The notes: generated by a model from the sequence alone, not told the origin. Shown: positions 29,171-38,006, counted from the first letter of the stretch. The stretch: 64,000 bases of DNA from DATBLE01 sp046734335 (GCA_046734335.1 JBKPRA010000010.1:3690-67689); one strand, 5' to 3'. Numbers and translations: made by a program.

Positions 29171-30070
29171 TTTGAATCCGCCGGCCTCCTCGAGGGCGGC
29201 GATACGAGCCTCGAGCGGCGGGTGGGTGTCGAAGAGCGAGCTGAACGTCCGTCCGACGCCGACCGCCTGGTTCTGCGGGTTCTCGATGTAGAGATGCGCG
29301 ACCGCGCGGCTGGCGTGGCGCGTCTGGGTGGTGTCGAGCAGCAGCTTGCGGAGCGCCAGCGCCAGCCCTTCGCCGTCGCCGGTGATCTCGGCCGCAGAGG
29401 CGTCGGCGAGGTACTCGCGCCGCCGCGAAACGGCCAGCTGGATCAGAACCGCGGCGATCGGCGCGATCGCGAGTGCTGCGAGCCCGAGCGCGAAGGCGAT
29501 CAGTCCACCGCTGCCGCCGCTTCGCCGGCCGCCGCCGAAGAACGAGATCCGCAGCAGGAAGTCGGAAAGGAGCGCGACCACACCGACGAGGACGGCGACG
29601 AGCGACATCAACCGAACGTCCCGGTTGCGGATGTGCGAGAGCTCGTGGGCGAGTACGCCCTCCAGCTCCCTCTCGTCCATCAGGTTCAGGAGCCCGGTGC
29701 TGACGCAGACATAGGCCTTGTCGGGGCTCCGGCCCGCGGCGAAGGCGTTCGGCGCGGGGTCGTCGACGACGTAGACCGGCGGCGGCTGGGGGAGGCCGGC
29801 GGCGATCGCGACCGTCTCGACCACGTGGAAGAGACGTGGGTACTGCTTGCGGTCGGCGGGGTGGGCGCCGGTTGCTCCTGCGACGATGCTGCCGGCGGAG
29901 AGCCAGCTGAAGATCCCGTAGACGATCCCGACCACGCCGACGACGATCAGCAGCGACGGCTGGAACACGTAGCCGAGCACCAGTGCCAGCACCCCGACCA
30001 GGACGGCGAACAGGAAGATCAGCCAGAGCGTGCGCCAGCGGTTGGCCCGGATCTGCTCCTGAAGCGTCAC
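29156..30070 (-). CDS. htpX: HtpX-like membrane zinc metalloprotease (M48)
   Basis: 304 residues. Two N-terminal spans (about 14-60), the zinc motif HELSH in LEGVLAHELSHIRNRD, two further spans, and the third ligand region REYLADASAAEITGD. Degrades damaged membrane proteins. Co-translated with lemA (GTG overlaps by 4 nt), a common pair. It overlaps coaBC tail-to-tail by 15 bp. Confidence 0.9.
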
Positions 30071-30657
30071 TGCTGCTGAAACGAGACGACCGGGGCGTCG
30101 CGCTCGTCCGTGCCGAAGAACTCGCGCTCGCGGAAGCCGAGAGGCTTCGCGATCAGCACAGGCGGGAAGCTCTGCATGACGCTGTGGTAGCGGTAGACGG
30201 TCTGGTTGTAGTAGCGCCGCGCGGCGGCCAGCTTGTCCTCGATGTCCGAGAGCTCCTGCTGGAGCGCCAGGAAGTTCTCGGACGCACGAAGCTCGGGGTA
30301 GGCCTCGGAGACGGCGATCAGGCGGTTCAGCGCTCCGCCGAGGTGGTCGTTCGCCTCCGCCGCTGCGGCCGGCCCGGGCGCCCGCTCGGCCTGTGCGCGC
30401 GCCTGCGTGACCTCCTCGAACGTCTCGCGCTCATGAGCGGCATAGCCCTTCACCGCCTCGACGAGGTTCGGGACGAGGTCGTAGCGCCGCCTGAGCTGGA
30501 CGTCGATGTTCGCCCAGCCCGTCTCGGTCTCGTTCCGCAGCCGCACGAGGCGGTTGTACGTGTAGACGAGGTAGAGAAGGAGCAGGACGACGACTGCGGC
30601 GACGACGATCGCGACCCACACGGTGGTCGATACTAGTCCGGTGGAGGCCGTGGTCAT
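30067..30657 (-). CDS. lemA: LemA family membrane protein
   Basis: 196 residues. One N-terminal span (about 12-33), then a long helical bundle: YNRLVRLRNETETGWANIDVQLRRRYDLVPNLVEAVKGYA is the LemA signature, and RRYYNQTVYRYHSVMQSFPPVLIAKPLGF the second. Function is not firmly known. The htpX pairing suggests membrane quality control. Its 5' end overlaps the divergent nucleotidyltransferase gene. Confidence 0.9.
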   Translation of the reverse strand: MTTASTGLVSTTVWVAIVVAAVVVLLLLYLVYTYNRLVRLRNETETGWANIDVQLRRRYDLVPNLVEAVKGYAAHERETFEEVTQARAQAERAPGPAAAAEANDHLGGALNRLIAVSEAYPELRASENFLALQQELSDIEDKLAAARRYYNQTVYRYHSVMQSFPPVLIAKPLGFREREFFGTDERDAPVVSFQQQ

Positions 30658-31315
30658 GGCCGCAGGTGAAGGACGCCGTCTGCGGCCGCTGAGCGACCGC
30701 TACGCGAAGCCGGTGCTGCCGATCGACGGACGGCCGGTGATCGTGACGCTGCTCCAGGAGCTGCGTGCAGGCGGGATCGGTCGTGTGACGGTGGTCACCG
30801 GACACCTGGCGGGGCAGGTGGAGGGGCTGCTGGACGGGTTCCCGCTCGACCTGCGGTTCGTGCGCCAGCCCGAGCCGCTTGGCTCGGCCGATGCCGTGCG
30901 CCGGGGCCTCGATGCGCTCCCGGCGTTGGTGGTTGCGGCCGACACGGTGTTCCGGGCCGGTGACGTCGCGCGATTCGCCGCTGTGGACGGGCACGCGATC
31001 GCCGCCCGGCGCGAGCCGCCGCCGTCGCCGCCGCAGCGCTACGCGCTCGGGGTCGTCGACGGGCGCGTGACCAAGGTGATCGACGACGATCCGGCGAACG
31101 CGCTCGCGTCGGCGCCGCTGTGGCGGTTGGGCGAGACATTCGATCCGACGCTGCTGGAGGGGCTCGGCGGGCCGCCGTTCGAGCTCTCGCAGGCGTTCCA
31201 GCTGCTGGTCGACGCGGGCGAGACCGTTCACGGCGTCGAGATCGGCCCGACCCGCGACTTGACGCATCCGCTTGACTGTCTGGAGCAGAACTTTCCGTAT
31301 CTGAGAGCGTTGTGA
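30641..31315 (+). CDS. Sugar-nucleotidyltransferase-like protein
   Basis: About 224 residues. The signature AVVMAAGEGRRLRPLSDRYAKPVLPI fits NDP-sugar pyrophosphorylases, with VVTGHLAGQVEGLL and PLGSADAVRRGL following. It is shorter than GalU or RmlA and has no hexapeptide domain. The sugar is unknown. GTG 30641 is preferred over 30623. Either way the start lies inside the lemA 5' end on the opposite strand. Stop overlaps the TPR gene. Confidence 0.8.
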   Translation: MEAVVMAAGEGRRLRPLSDRYAKPVLPIDGRPVIVTLLQELRAGGIGRVTVVTGHLAGQVEGLLDGFPLDLRFVRQPEPLGSADAVRRGLDALPALVVAADTVFRAGDVARFAAVDGHAIAARREPPPSPPQRYALGVVDGRVTKVIDDDPANALASAPLWRLGETFDPTLLEGLGGPPFELSQAFQLLVDAGETVHGVEIGPTRDLTHPLDCLEQNFPYLRAL

Positions 31316-31665
31316 GCGAGGTCTACGACTACTTCCAGCAGGGCAAGCGGCACCTGAAGAAGGGCATGGCCGCCCAGGCGACGGTGCCGCTCGAGAAGGC
31401 GAAGCGCCGTGAGCCGAACAAGGCGTCGATCCGTGAGTCGCTCGGGATCGCCTACTTCCGCATCGGCCGCTACGACGAGGCGGCCGTCGAGTTCCGCGCC
31501 GTGCTCGAGCTCTCGCCCGCCGACGACTATGCGCACTACGCGCTCGGCCGCTGCCTCGAGAAGCAGGGACATGCAGCCGAGGCGAACGGCCACTACAAGC
31601 TGGCGCGCTCGCTCCGGCCGGGCTCGAAGCAGTACGCGGCTCGGGTCCGCGACCTGGACGGCTGA
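31312..31665 (+). CDS. TPR-repeat protein
   Basis: 117 residues, about three tetratricopeptide helices pairs: YFQQGKRHLKKGMAAQATVPLEKAKRREPN, SIRESLGIAYFRIGRYDEAAVEFRAVLELSP, YAHYALGRCLEKQGHAAEANGHYKLARSLRP. A protein-binding scaffold with unknown partner, co-translated with the nucleotidyltransferase by a GTGA overlap. Confidence 0.85.
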   Translation: MSEVYDYFQQGKRHLKKGMAAQATVPLEKAKRREPNKASIRESLGIAYFRIGRYDEAAVEFRAVLELSPADDYAHYALGRCLEKQGHAAEANGHYKLARSLRPGSKQYAARVRDLDG

Positions 31666-31731
31666 AGCGGCCGGAGGGACCGGCCTGGCCTCGCCCTCGC
31701 CTGCCCGGGACGGCTGCGAAAGATCGACCCC

Positions 31732-32157
31732 GTGAGGGCAGTCGTCCAGCGCGTCACGCGGGCTCGTGTCACGCCGGGCGGCGAGATCGGCGCCGGCCTG
31801 TGCATTCTCCTCGGGGTCGCGCGTGGCGACAGCGCCGCGGATGCGGAACGGCTTGCAGGCAAGATCGCCCGGCTGCGGATCTTCCAGAACGACGAGGGCA
31901 AATTCGACCGCTCGCTCCTCGACACGGGCGGGGCGGCACTCGTCGTCTCGCAGTTCACGCTGCTCGCCGACACCGCCAAGGGAAACCGTCCGAGCTTCAC
32001 TCACGCGGCGCCGCCCGAGGTGGCGGAGCCGCTCTACGAGTCATTCTGCGTCGGCCTCCGTGAACTGGATGTCGAGGTGACGACGGGTGTCTTCGGCGCC
32101 CGCATGTCGGTCGAGGTCGTCAACGACGGGCCGGTCACGATCGTCCTCGGCGCGTAG
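31732..32157 (+). CDS. dtd: D-aminoacyl-tRNA deacylase
   Basis: 141 residues. RAVVQRVTRARV, the SQFTLLAD motif and NDGPVTI (Gly-Pro selectivity motif) mark DTD, which removes D-amino acids from tRNA. In the same window as the dgcA/dgcN-like D-amino-acid genes, though not linked to them. Start GTG 31732. Confidence 0.94.
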   Translation: MRAVVQRVTRARVTPGGEIGAGLCILLGVARGDSAADAERLAGKIARLRIFQNDEGKFDRSLLDTGGAALVVSQFTLLADTAKGNRPSFTHAAPPEVAEPLYESFCVGLRELDVEVTTGVFGARMSVEVVNDGPVTIVLGA

Positions 32158-32262
32158 TGTCGATTTTCAGCGCGCGCGATCGTCTTTCCGTATGAGCGAT
32201 GAGTTTCAGGACGGTGCGGAGTCTGATAGGCCATAGAGAGCTCTCGACCCGGAGGTGAGGCA

Positions 32263-33342
32263 ATGGCACGGACGGTTGTTCTGGTCGGAACCCGGAAGGG
32301 GTGCTTCCTGTTCGAAAGCGACGAGACCCGGCGTGACTGGCAGATGCGCGGGCCGTTCTGCGAGGGCTGGCCTGTCTACCACGCCGTCTACGACGCCGCG
32401 AGCGGCTCGATCTACGCGGCTGCGGCGAGCGAGTGGCACGGCTCTGCGGTCTGGCGGAGCCCTGACCTGGGGGAGACGTGGGAGCACTCGAGCGAGGGCC
32501 TGGCCTACGAGGCGGAGGGCGAGAAGAAGATGTCGAAGGTGTCGAACCTGGCCGTCAAGAACGGTCGGGTGCTCGCCGGGGTCGAGATGCCGGGGATCTT
32601 CGAGAGCAAGGACGGCGGCAAGACGTTCTCGCTGCTGACGACGCTCGCTGGACAGCCCGGGAGCGAGGGCTGGGACGACCCCGCGAACCAGCCGCCGGGG
32701 CACCTCGGTATCTCCGCGATCATGTTCGACCCCGAGCAGGACGAGCGCTTCTGGGCGATCGTGCAGGGAGTCGGGCTCTTCGAAACCCAGGACGACGCGA
32801 AGACGTGGGCTCCTCGCAACAGGGGCCTGCGTGCCGACTGGCCGCGCGACCACGAGGACGTGGGCTTCTGCGTCCACAAGCTCGCCCGCTCGCCCGTCGA
32901 CGGCGACCGCATGTACCAGCAGAACCACGTCGGGATGCACCGCAGCGACGACTGCGGCCACACGTGGACGGAGATCACCGAGGGGCTGCCGACCGAGTTC
33001 GGCTTCGCCGCGGCGACTCATCCGCACGACCGCGAGACGTTCTACGTGATCCCGCTCGATCCAGGCCACGGCCGCACGATGCCGGAGGGACACGCCTCGG
33101 TCTGGCGGACGCAGGACGCGGGGGAGAGCTGGCAGCGGCTCGATAAGGGCCTGCCGAAACACGACGCTTGGGTCGGCGTGCTGCGCGAGGGCATGGCCAT
33201 GGACACCCACGAGTCGCCCGGGCTCTATTTCGGGACGAGCACAGGGCAGGTCTTCGCCAGCGCGGACGAGGGTGGGAGCTGGACCGAGATCGCGAGCTAC
33301 CTGCCCGCGATCTCCTCGGTCGAAGTCGCGATCGTCGACTAG
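32263..33342 (+). CDS. BNR/sialidase-like beta-propeller protein
   Basis: 359 residues with repeated Asp-box (BNR) turns: SPDLGETW, SKDGGKTF, TQDDAKTW, SDDCGHTW, TQDAGESW, SADEGGSW. It has no signal peptide, so the propeller is cytoplasmic. The catalytic residues of sialidases are not evident, so it should be read as a fold, not an enzyme. Strong ribosome site (GGAGGTGAGG). It is followed 8 bp later by a MoaD/ThiS-like gene, a pairing that recurs in actinobacteria to my knowledge. Confidence 0.8.
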   Translation: MARTVVLVGTRKGCFLFESDETRRDWQMRGPFCEGWPVYHAVYDAASGSIYAAAASEWHGSAVWRSPDLGETWEHSSEGLAYEAEGEKKMSKVSNLAVKNGRVLAGVEMPGIFESKDGGKTFSLLTTLAGQPGSEGWDDPANQPPGHLGISAIMFDPEQDERFWAIVQGVGLFETQDDAKTWAPRNRGLRADWPRDHEDVGFCVHKLARSPVDGDRMYQQNHVGMHRSDDCGHTWTEITEGLPTEFGFAAATHPHDRETFYVIPLDPGHGRTMPEGHASVWRTQDAGESWQRLDKGLPKHDAWVGVLREGMAMDTHESPGLYFGTSTGQVFASADEGGSWTEIASYLPAISSVEVAIVD

Positions 33343-33350
33343 GCGGCGAG

Positions 33351-33614
33351 ATGGCCGATGTCTTCCTCCCATCCACGCTGCCCCCGCTCTTCCCGGGCCT
33401 GCCGCGGCGCCTCGAGCTGGACGCAGCGACCGTCGACGAGGTCGTCGCACAGCTCGACGCGTCGTGGCCGGGCCTGCGCGATCGCCTCTGCGAGCCCGGC
33501 CCGGCCATCCGGCCGCACATCCACTTCTACGTCGACCGGGAGCGGGCAGCGCTCGATACGCCGCTCGAGCCTCGCTCCCGGGTCGACGTGATCGCGGCAA
33601 TCAGCGGCGGCTGA
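33351..33614 (+). CDS. MoaD/ThiS-like ubiquitin-fold protein ending in Gly-Gly
   Basis: 87 residues of the beta-grasp fold: VFLPSTLPPLFPGLPRRLELDAATVDEVVAQLDASWPGLRDRL, then IHFYVDRERAALDTPLEPRSRVDVIAAISGG. The free C-terminal Gly-Gly is the site activated by adenylation in sulfur carriers and ubiquitin-like modifiers. No E1-like enzyme, MoaE or JAMM protease is near. Target pathway unknown. Confidence 0.8.
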   Translation: MADVFLPSTLPPLFPGLPRRLELDAATVDEVVAQLDASWPGLRDRLCEPGPAIRPHIHFYVDRERAALDTPLEPRSRVDVIAAISGG

Positions 33615-33634
33615 GACACGAGGTCCGCTCGCTT

Positions 33635-33662
33635 CACGGGGGAAACGGCCGATTTCCCCGTG
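33635..33662 (+). terminator. Hairpin after the MoaD-like gene
   Basis: CACGGGGGAAA (33635-33645) pairs with TTTCCCCGTG (33653-33662) with a one-base bulge. It lies 20 bp after the stop and ends the BNR/MoaD unit. There is no T-tract. Confidence 0.55.
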
Positions 33663-33766
33663 TGCCCCCTTCCCTGACCCGGTGTACCTCAGAGCTGGCT
33701 GGCTGCGGCGGCCGCCAGGTCGGCCGCGGCCACGATTTCCGTCGGGCCCGATCCACCTGCGGTTGC

Positions 33767-33824
33767 TATCCTGCTGAAACCACATTTCACCGGCTTGGCG
33801 AAATGGGCGCGCGGCGCCCATTTC
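33767..33824 (+). promoter_or_regulatory. rimP leader: possible -10 and perfect stem-loop
   Basis: A TATCCT -10 candidate (33767-33772) without a clear -35 precedes GAAATGGGCGC (33800-33810), which pairs exactly with GCGCCCATTTC (33814-33824) around a 3-nt loop. The stem ends 6 nt before AGGAGG of rimP. It has a short T-rich end (TTTCTTGT), so it may attenuate transcription or protect the mRNA. Confidence 0.6.
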
Positions 33825-33840
33825 TTGTGTAGGAGGTCAG

Positions 33841-34287
33841 TTGGCAGCAGTCCACGAGCGGGAGCGAGAGTTGACGAGAGAGGTGACACAGACCGTGGAG
33901 CAGGGCCTCCCGGACGTCGAGATCCTCGCCGTCGAGCTCTCCGGACGCGAGCGGTTCACGGTCTACATCGACCATGCCGGAGGCGTAGACCACGCGCTCT
34001 GCGAGCGGGTCACCAACCTGCTCCGCGGCTACCTGGACCGCTACACGGTGGACGTTTCCTCGCCTGGCTTCGAGCGGCCTCTGCGCACGCCGGCGCACTT
34101 CCGCAACGCGATCGGGCGCACGGTCGCCGTGCGCACGGAGCACGAGCTGGGAGGCAGGAAGAAGTTTCGCGGCACCGTCGCCGCGGCCGGGAGCGGAGGT
34201 CTGGCGCTCGACGTCGCGAGCGGCGAGCGCGTGCAGATCCCGTACCAGGAGATCGTGCGGGGCAACCTCGTCGACGAAGGGCAATGA
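33841..34287 (+). CDS. rimP: Ribosome maturation factor RimP
   Basis: 148 residues. The N-terminal alpha/beta domain and C-terminal SH3-like domain are joined at DVSSPGFERPLRTPAHFRNAIG, the RimP signature. Needed for 30S assembly. TTG 33841 is 4 nt after AGGAGG. First gene of the rimP-nusA-ylxR-infB operon. Confidence 0.93.
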   Translation: MAAVHERERELTREVTQTVEQGLPDVEILAVELSGRERFTVYIDHAGGVDHALCERVTNLLRGYLDRYTVDVSSPGFERPLRTPAHFRNAIGRTVAVRTEHELGGRKKFRGTVAAAGSGGLALDVASGERVQIPYQEIVRGNLVDEGQ

Positions 34288-34300
34288 CGCAGGAAGGACT

Positions 34301-35749
34301 GTGACTGAGATGAGCAGAGAGATCATCGAAGCGGTCAGGACGATCGAGAAGGAGAAGGGGATCGAGGAGGACACCTTGATCCACGCGCTCGAGGACGCCC
34401 TCCAGGCCGCATACAAGAAGACCCCGGGCTCGTCGCGGCACGCCAGCGTCGAGCTCGACCCGGACAGCGGCGACTTCCGCGTCTACGCGATCGAGCTTCC
34501 GAAGGACATCGAGGAGCGCCTGATCGAAGAGGCGCGCGAGCGGGCGATCACCGAGCTCGAGGAGCAGGAGCTGGAGACCGGCGAGCACTCACACGTGCTC
34601 GTCTCCGACGACGACCTGCAGATCGACTGGTCGGATGTCGATCCGGCGCTGGTCAAGCGCACCGACGTCACACCCGAGAACTTCGGGCGGATCGCGGCGC
34701 AGACCGCGAAGCAGGTGATTCTGCAGCGGATCCGCGAGGCGGAGCGCGAGATGATGTACGAGGAGTACATCGACCGTGTCAGCGAGGTCGTCACCGGCAT
34801 CGTTCAGCAGGCCGGCGACCGCAACAACGTCCTCGTCGACCTCGGCAAGGTGGAGGCGCTGCTGCCGCGCTCCGAGCAGGTCGACGGCGAGCGCTACGAG
34901 CAGGGCTCGCGCATCAAGGCCGTGATCACCGAGGTCCGCTCCGGCACGAAGGGGCCGCAGGTGATCCTGTCGCGGCGCGACCCGGAGCTGATCCGCACGC
35001 TGTTCGAGCTCGAGGTGCCAGAGATCGCCGACGGGCTCGTCGACATCAAGGGCGTCGCGCGCGAGCCCGGCTACCGGTCGAAGATCGCGGTCGAGTCGCA
35101 CGCCCAGGGCGTCGACCCGGTCGGCGCGTGCGTCGGCCCGCGCGGCTCGCGCGTGCGCATGGTCGTCTCCGAGTTGCGTGGCGAGAAGATCGACATCATC
35201 CCGTGGAACCCCGAGCCCGCGCGGTTCGTCGCGAAGGCGCTGTCGCCGGCACGGGTCCGCGAGGTCTACATCGACGACGACACCCGCGAGGCGACCGTCA
35301 TCGTCCCGGACGACCAGCTCGCGCTGGCGATCGGCAAGGAGGGCCTGAACGCCCGGCTTGCCGCCCGCCTGACGGGTTGGAAGGTCGACATCCAGTCCGA
35401 CACCGAGTTCGCGCAGGCGGAGGCGGAGGCCGCGTTCGCCGGTGCGGACGGCGACGACTTCACCGGTCGTTGTGTCGCGATCCTGTCCACCGGCAAGCGC
35501 TGCCCCAACGCGGCGCTGCCGGGCTCGCGCTTCTGCGGCGTCCCGGCGCACCAGGAGCTCGCCCAGCGCGAGGCCGCGGGCGAGGATCTCGGCGACCAGA
35601 TCGTCCAGCCCGGAGTCGTCGAGGCGGAAGACGATGGCGCCGAGGTCGTGTCGGACGACGCGTCGGACGCCGGTGCCCACCCCCAGGACGAGCAGGGAGC
35701 GGCCGAGGCCGCGGTGGCGGTCTCGGAGGAGGGCGAACCCTCGGCGTGA
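34301..35749 (+). CDS. nusA: Transcription factor NusA with extra Cys/His C-terminal motif
   Basis: 482 residues. N-terminal polymerase-binding domain (about 1-125), S1 (about 140-205), then two KH domains (GACVGPRGSRVRMVVSEL; LAIGKEGLNARLAARLTGW). After the KH domains comes Cys391-x9-Cys401-x10-Cys412-x4-His417, which looks like a small zinc site, then an acidic, disordered tail. NusA controls pausing, termination and antitermination. GTG 34301 has AGGAAGG upstream; ATG 34310 is the alternative. Stop overlaps ylxR by 4 nt. Confidence 0.93.
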   Translation: MTEMSREIIEAVRTIEKEKGIEEDTLIHALEDALQAAYKKTPGSSRHASVELDPDSGDFRVYAIELPKDIEERLIEEARERAITELEEQELETGEHSHVLVSDDDLQIDWSDVDPALVKRTDVTPENFGRIAAQTAKQVILQRIREAEREMMYEEYIDRVSEVVTGIVQQAGDRNNVLVDLGKVEALLPRSEQVDGERYEQGSRIKAVITEVRSGTKGPQVILSRRDPELIRTLFELEVPEIADGLVDIKGVAREPGYRSKIAVESHAQGVDPVGACVGPRGSRVRMVVSELRGEKIDIIPWNPEPARFVAKALSPARVREVYIDDDTREATVIVPDDQLALAIGKEGLNARLAARLTGWKVDIQSDTEFAQAEAEAAFAGADGDDFTGRCVAILSTGKRCPNAALPGSRFCGVPAHQELAQREAAGEDLGDQIVQPGVVEAEDDGAEVVSDDASDAGAHPQDEQGAAEAAVAVSEEGEPSA

Positions 35750-36009
35750 GCGAGCCGGTACGCACCTGCGCGGGCTGTGGGCGAAAGGCGCCGCAGTCGG
35801 AGCTCCGTCGCTTCGTCGCGAAGGATGGAGTGCTGACGCCCGGGCGTGTCGAGCCCGGCCGCGGCGTGTACACGTGTCGGCGCCTGGCCTGCTTCGAGCG
35901 GGCCGCCGACAAGCGTGCATTCGCACGCGTGTTGCGCCGTCCCGTCCACGTCCAGCCGTCGCTGTCCGCGCTCTACACTCCCCACATGGTCGAGGTGGCC
36001 AATGGCTGA
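35746..36009 (+). CDS. ylxR: YlxR family RNA-binding protein (DUF448)
   Basis: 87 residues. RTCAGCGRKAPQSELRRFV and GRGVYTCRRLACFERA are the YlxR signature. Sits between nusA and infB as usual, overlapping both. Reported relatives bind RNA or RNase P, or act at the nucleoid. The C-terminus is slightly longer than average. Confidence 0.92.
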   Translation: MSEPVRTCAGCGRKAPQSELRRFVAKDGVLTPGRVEPGRGVYTCRRLACFERAADKRAFARVLRRPVHVQPSLSALYTPHMVEVANG

Positions 36010-37939
36010 CGGCCCGAAGCGACCGATCAGGCCGCGGCAGGGCGGCGGTCCCGGGCGCAGGCGCCGTGTGGTAATCGACACCGGCGCGGCACGCCCGCGC
36101 GACGACCGCCGCGCACGCGACCAGCGGGGGGCGGCGCCGCCGAAGCAGCCGCGCGAGGTCGTCCAGCCGACCGGACCGGTGAGCCTGGAATCGGGAATCA
36201 CTGTCCGCGACTTCTCCCAGGCGCTCGGCGTGGGGATGCAGGACATCATCAAGATCCTGATGGGCCTCGGCGCCCTGAAGACGGCGACGCAGTCGCTGAC
36301 CGACGACGAGGTCGAGCTGCTCGCTGCAGAGCTGAAGCGCGAGATCACGATCAAGCACGCCGGTGACGAGGACGTCGAGCCGGAGATTGTCGAGGATGAC
36401 CCCGAAGACCTCGTCCCGCGCCCGCCCGTGGTCACGATCATGGGCCACGTCGACCACGGCAAGACCACGCTGCTCGACGCCATCCGCAACGCGAAAGTGG
36501 TCGAGACCGAGGCGGGCGGGATCACCCAGCACATCGGCGCGTACCAGGTGCCCGTCGACGGCCGGAAAGTGACATTCCTGGACACGCCGGGCCACGAGGC
36601 ATTCACGGCCATGCGTGCCCGCGGCGCGAAGGTCACGGACATCGCCGTCCTGGTGGTCGCCGCCGACGACGGGGTCATGCCGCAGACGAAGGAGTCGATC
36701 GCGCACGCGCGCGCAGCCGCGGTGCCGATTGTGGTTGCGGTGAACAAGATCGACCTGCCCGACGCCAACCCCGATCGGGTGCTTGGCGACCTCGCCGCCG
36801 AAGGACTGCAGCCCGAGGAGTGGGGCGGAGACATCCAGGTCGCGCGCGTCTCGGCGCGTGAGCAGACCGGCCTCGACGAGTTGCTCGACAAGGTGCTGCT
36901 GGTCGCCGACGCCGAGCTCGAGCTGCAGGCCAATCCGAAAGCGGAGGCGTCCGGGCCGATCATCGAGTCGAGGCTCGACGTCGGCCGCGGCCCGGTGGCG
37001 ACGATGCTCGTCCAGCGCGGCACGCTCAAGGTCGGCGACGCCGTCGTCGCCGGCGACGCGTGGGGCAAGGTTCGGGCGCTGTACAACTACAAGGGCGAGA
37101 AGCTGAAGGACGCGAGGCCGGGCGACCCGGTCGAGATCCTCGGCTTCGACAAGCCACCGCCGGCAGGCGAGCTCGCCAGGGTGGTCGAGACCGACCGGGA
37201 GGCACGCGATCTCGCACACAAGCGGGCCGAGCGCCTGCGCCGCGAGCAGTTCGCCGTCCGGCCGTCGTCGAGTGTCTCGCTCGAGAACCTGTTCGAGCAG
37301 CTCCAGGCCGGCGAGGTCAAGGATCTGAACCTCGTCGTCAAAGGCGACGTGCAGGGCTCGATCGAGGCAATCGTCGGCGAGCTCGCGAAGATCCAGCATC
37401 CCGAGGTCCGGGTGAACGTCATCCACCAAGGCGTCGGCGGGATCACGGAGAACGACGTGATGCTCGCCTCCGCGTCCGGCGGGATGATCCTCGGCTTCAA
37501 CGTCCGGCCAAACGCCGAGACACGCGCGCTTGCCGAGCGCGAAGGCGTGGAGATCCGGACGTACAACGTCATCTACCAGCTCACCGAGGACATCCAACAG
37601 GCACTCGTCGGCATGCTGACCGCCGTCACCACCGAGGAGACGATCGGCGAGGCCGAGGTTCGGGAGACCTTCCGTGCGTCCCGCGTGGGCACGATCGCCG
37701 GCTGCATGGTCACGAGCGGTCTTGTCCGGCGTGGAGCGAACATCCGAATCGTGCGGGACGGCACGGTCGTCTACACCACGACGATCGACTCGCTCAAGCG
37801 CTTCCAGGACGACGCCCGCGAGGTGCAGGAAGGCTTCGAGTGCGGCATCCACCTCGCCAACTACGACGACGTCAAGATCGGCGACGTGCTCGAAGTCTTC
37901 GAGACGCGCGAGATCGAGCGAACGTCTCTCGACTCCTAG
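36002..37939 (+). CDS. infB: Translation initiation factor IF-2
   Basis: 645 residues, a short IF-2. A basic N-terminal tail replaces the long one of streptomycetes. The IF2_N segment VRDFSQALGVGMQDIIKILMGLG is followed by the GTPase with G1 GHVDHGKT (148-155), DTPGHEA, NKID and the SAR loop. EF-Tu-like domain 2, domain 3 and the C-terminal fMet-tRNA domain follow. Places initiator tRNA on the 30S. The last gene of its operon here because the next expected genes are displaced 11.5 kb downstream. Confidence 0.95.
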   Translation: MADGPKRPIRPRQGGGPGRRRRVVIDTGAARPRDDRRARDQRGAAPPKQPREVVQPTGPVSLESGITVRDFSQALGVGMQDIIKILMGLGALKTATQSLTDDEVELLAAELKREITIKHAGDEDVEPEIVEDDPEDLVPRPPVVTIMGHVDHGKTTLLDAIRNAKVVETEAGGITQHIGAYQVPVDGRKVTFLDTPGHEAFTAMRARGAKVTDIAVLVVAADDGVMPQTKESIAHARAAAVPIVVAVNKIDLPDANPDRVLGDLAAEGLQPEEWGGDIQVARVSAREQTGLDELLDKVLLVADAELELQANPKAEASGPIIESRLDVGRGPVATMLVQRGTLKVGDAVVAGDAWGKVRALYNYKGEKLKDARPGDPVEILGFDKPPPAGELARVVETDREARDLAHKRAERLRREQFAVRPSSSVSLENLFEQLQAGEVKDLNLVVKGDVQGSIEAIVGELAKIQHPEVRVNVIHQGVGGITENDVMLASASGGMILGFNVRPNAETRALAEREGVEIRTYNVIYQLTEDIQQALVGMLTAVTTEETIGEAEVRETFRASRVGTIAGCMVTSGLVRRGANIRIVRDGTVVYTTTIDSLKRFQDDAREVQEGFECGIHLANYDDVKIGDVLEVFETREIERTSLDS

Positions 37940-37958
37940 GGTCTGACCCCGTAGGAGT

Positions 37959-37981
37959 TCGACCCCAAAGGCCGGGGTCGA
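37959..37981. terminator. Hairpin between infB and the convergent lacI-type gene
   Basis: TCGACCCC (37959-37966) pairs perfectly with GGGGTCGA (37974-37981), loop AAAGGCC. It lies between two convergent genes and could serve both. There is no T-tract. Confidence 0.6.
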
Positions 37982-38006
37982 CGCGGTCTGTGGGGGCAGC
38001 CCCTGC

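Noticed and set aside
30641..31315. Glucose-1-phosphate adenylyltransferase (glgC) to go with the glucan genes
   Set aside because: Too short, lacks the beta-helix domain and is 8 kb from the maltodextrin cassette; only the generic nucleotidyltransferase motif is present.
32263..33342. Secreted sialidase
   Set aside because: No signal peptide and no evident catalytic Arg triad; Asp boxes alone mark only the propeller fold.
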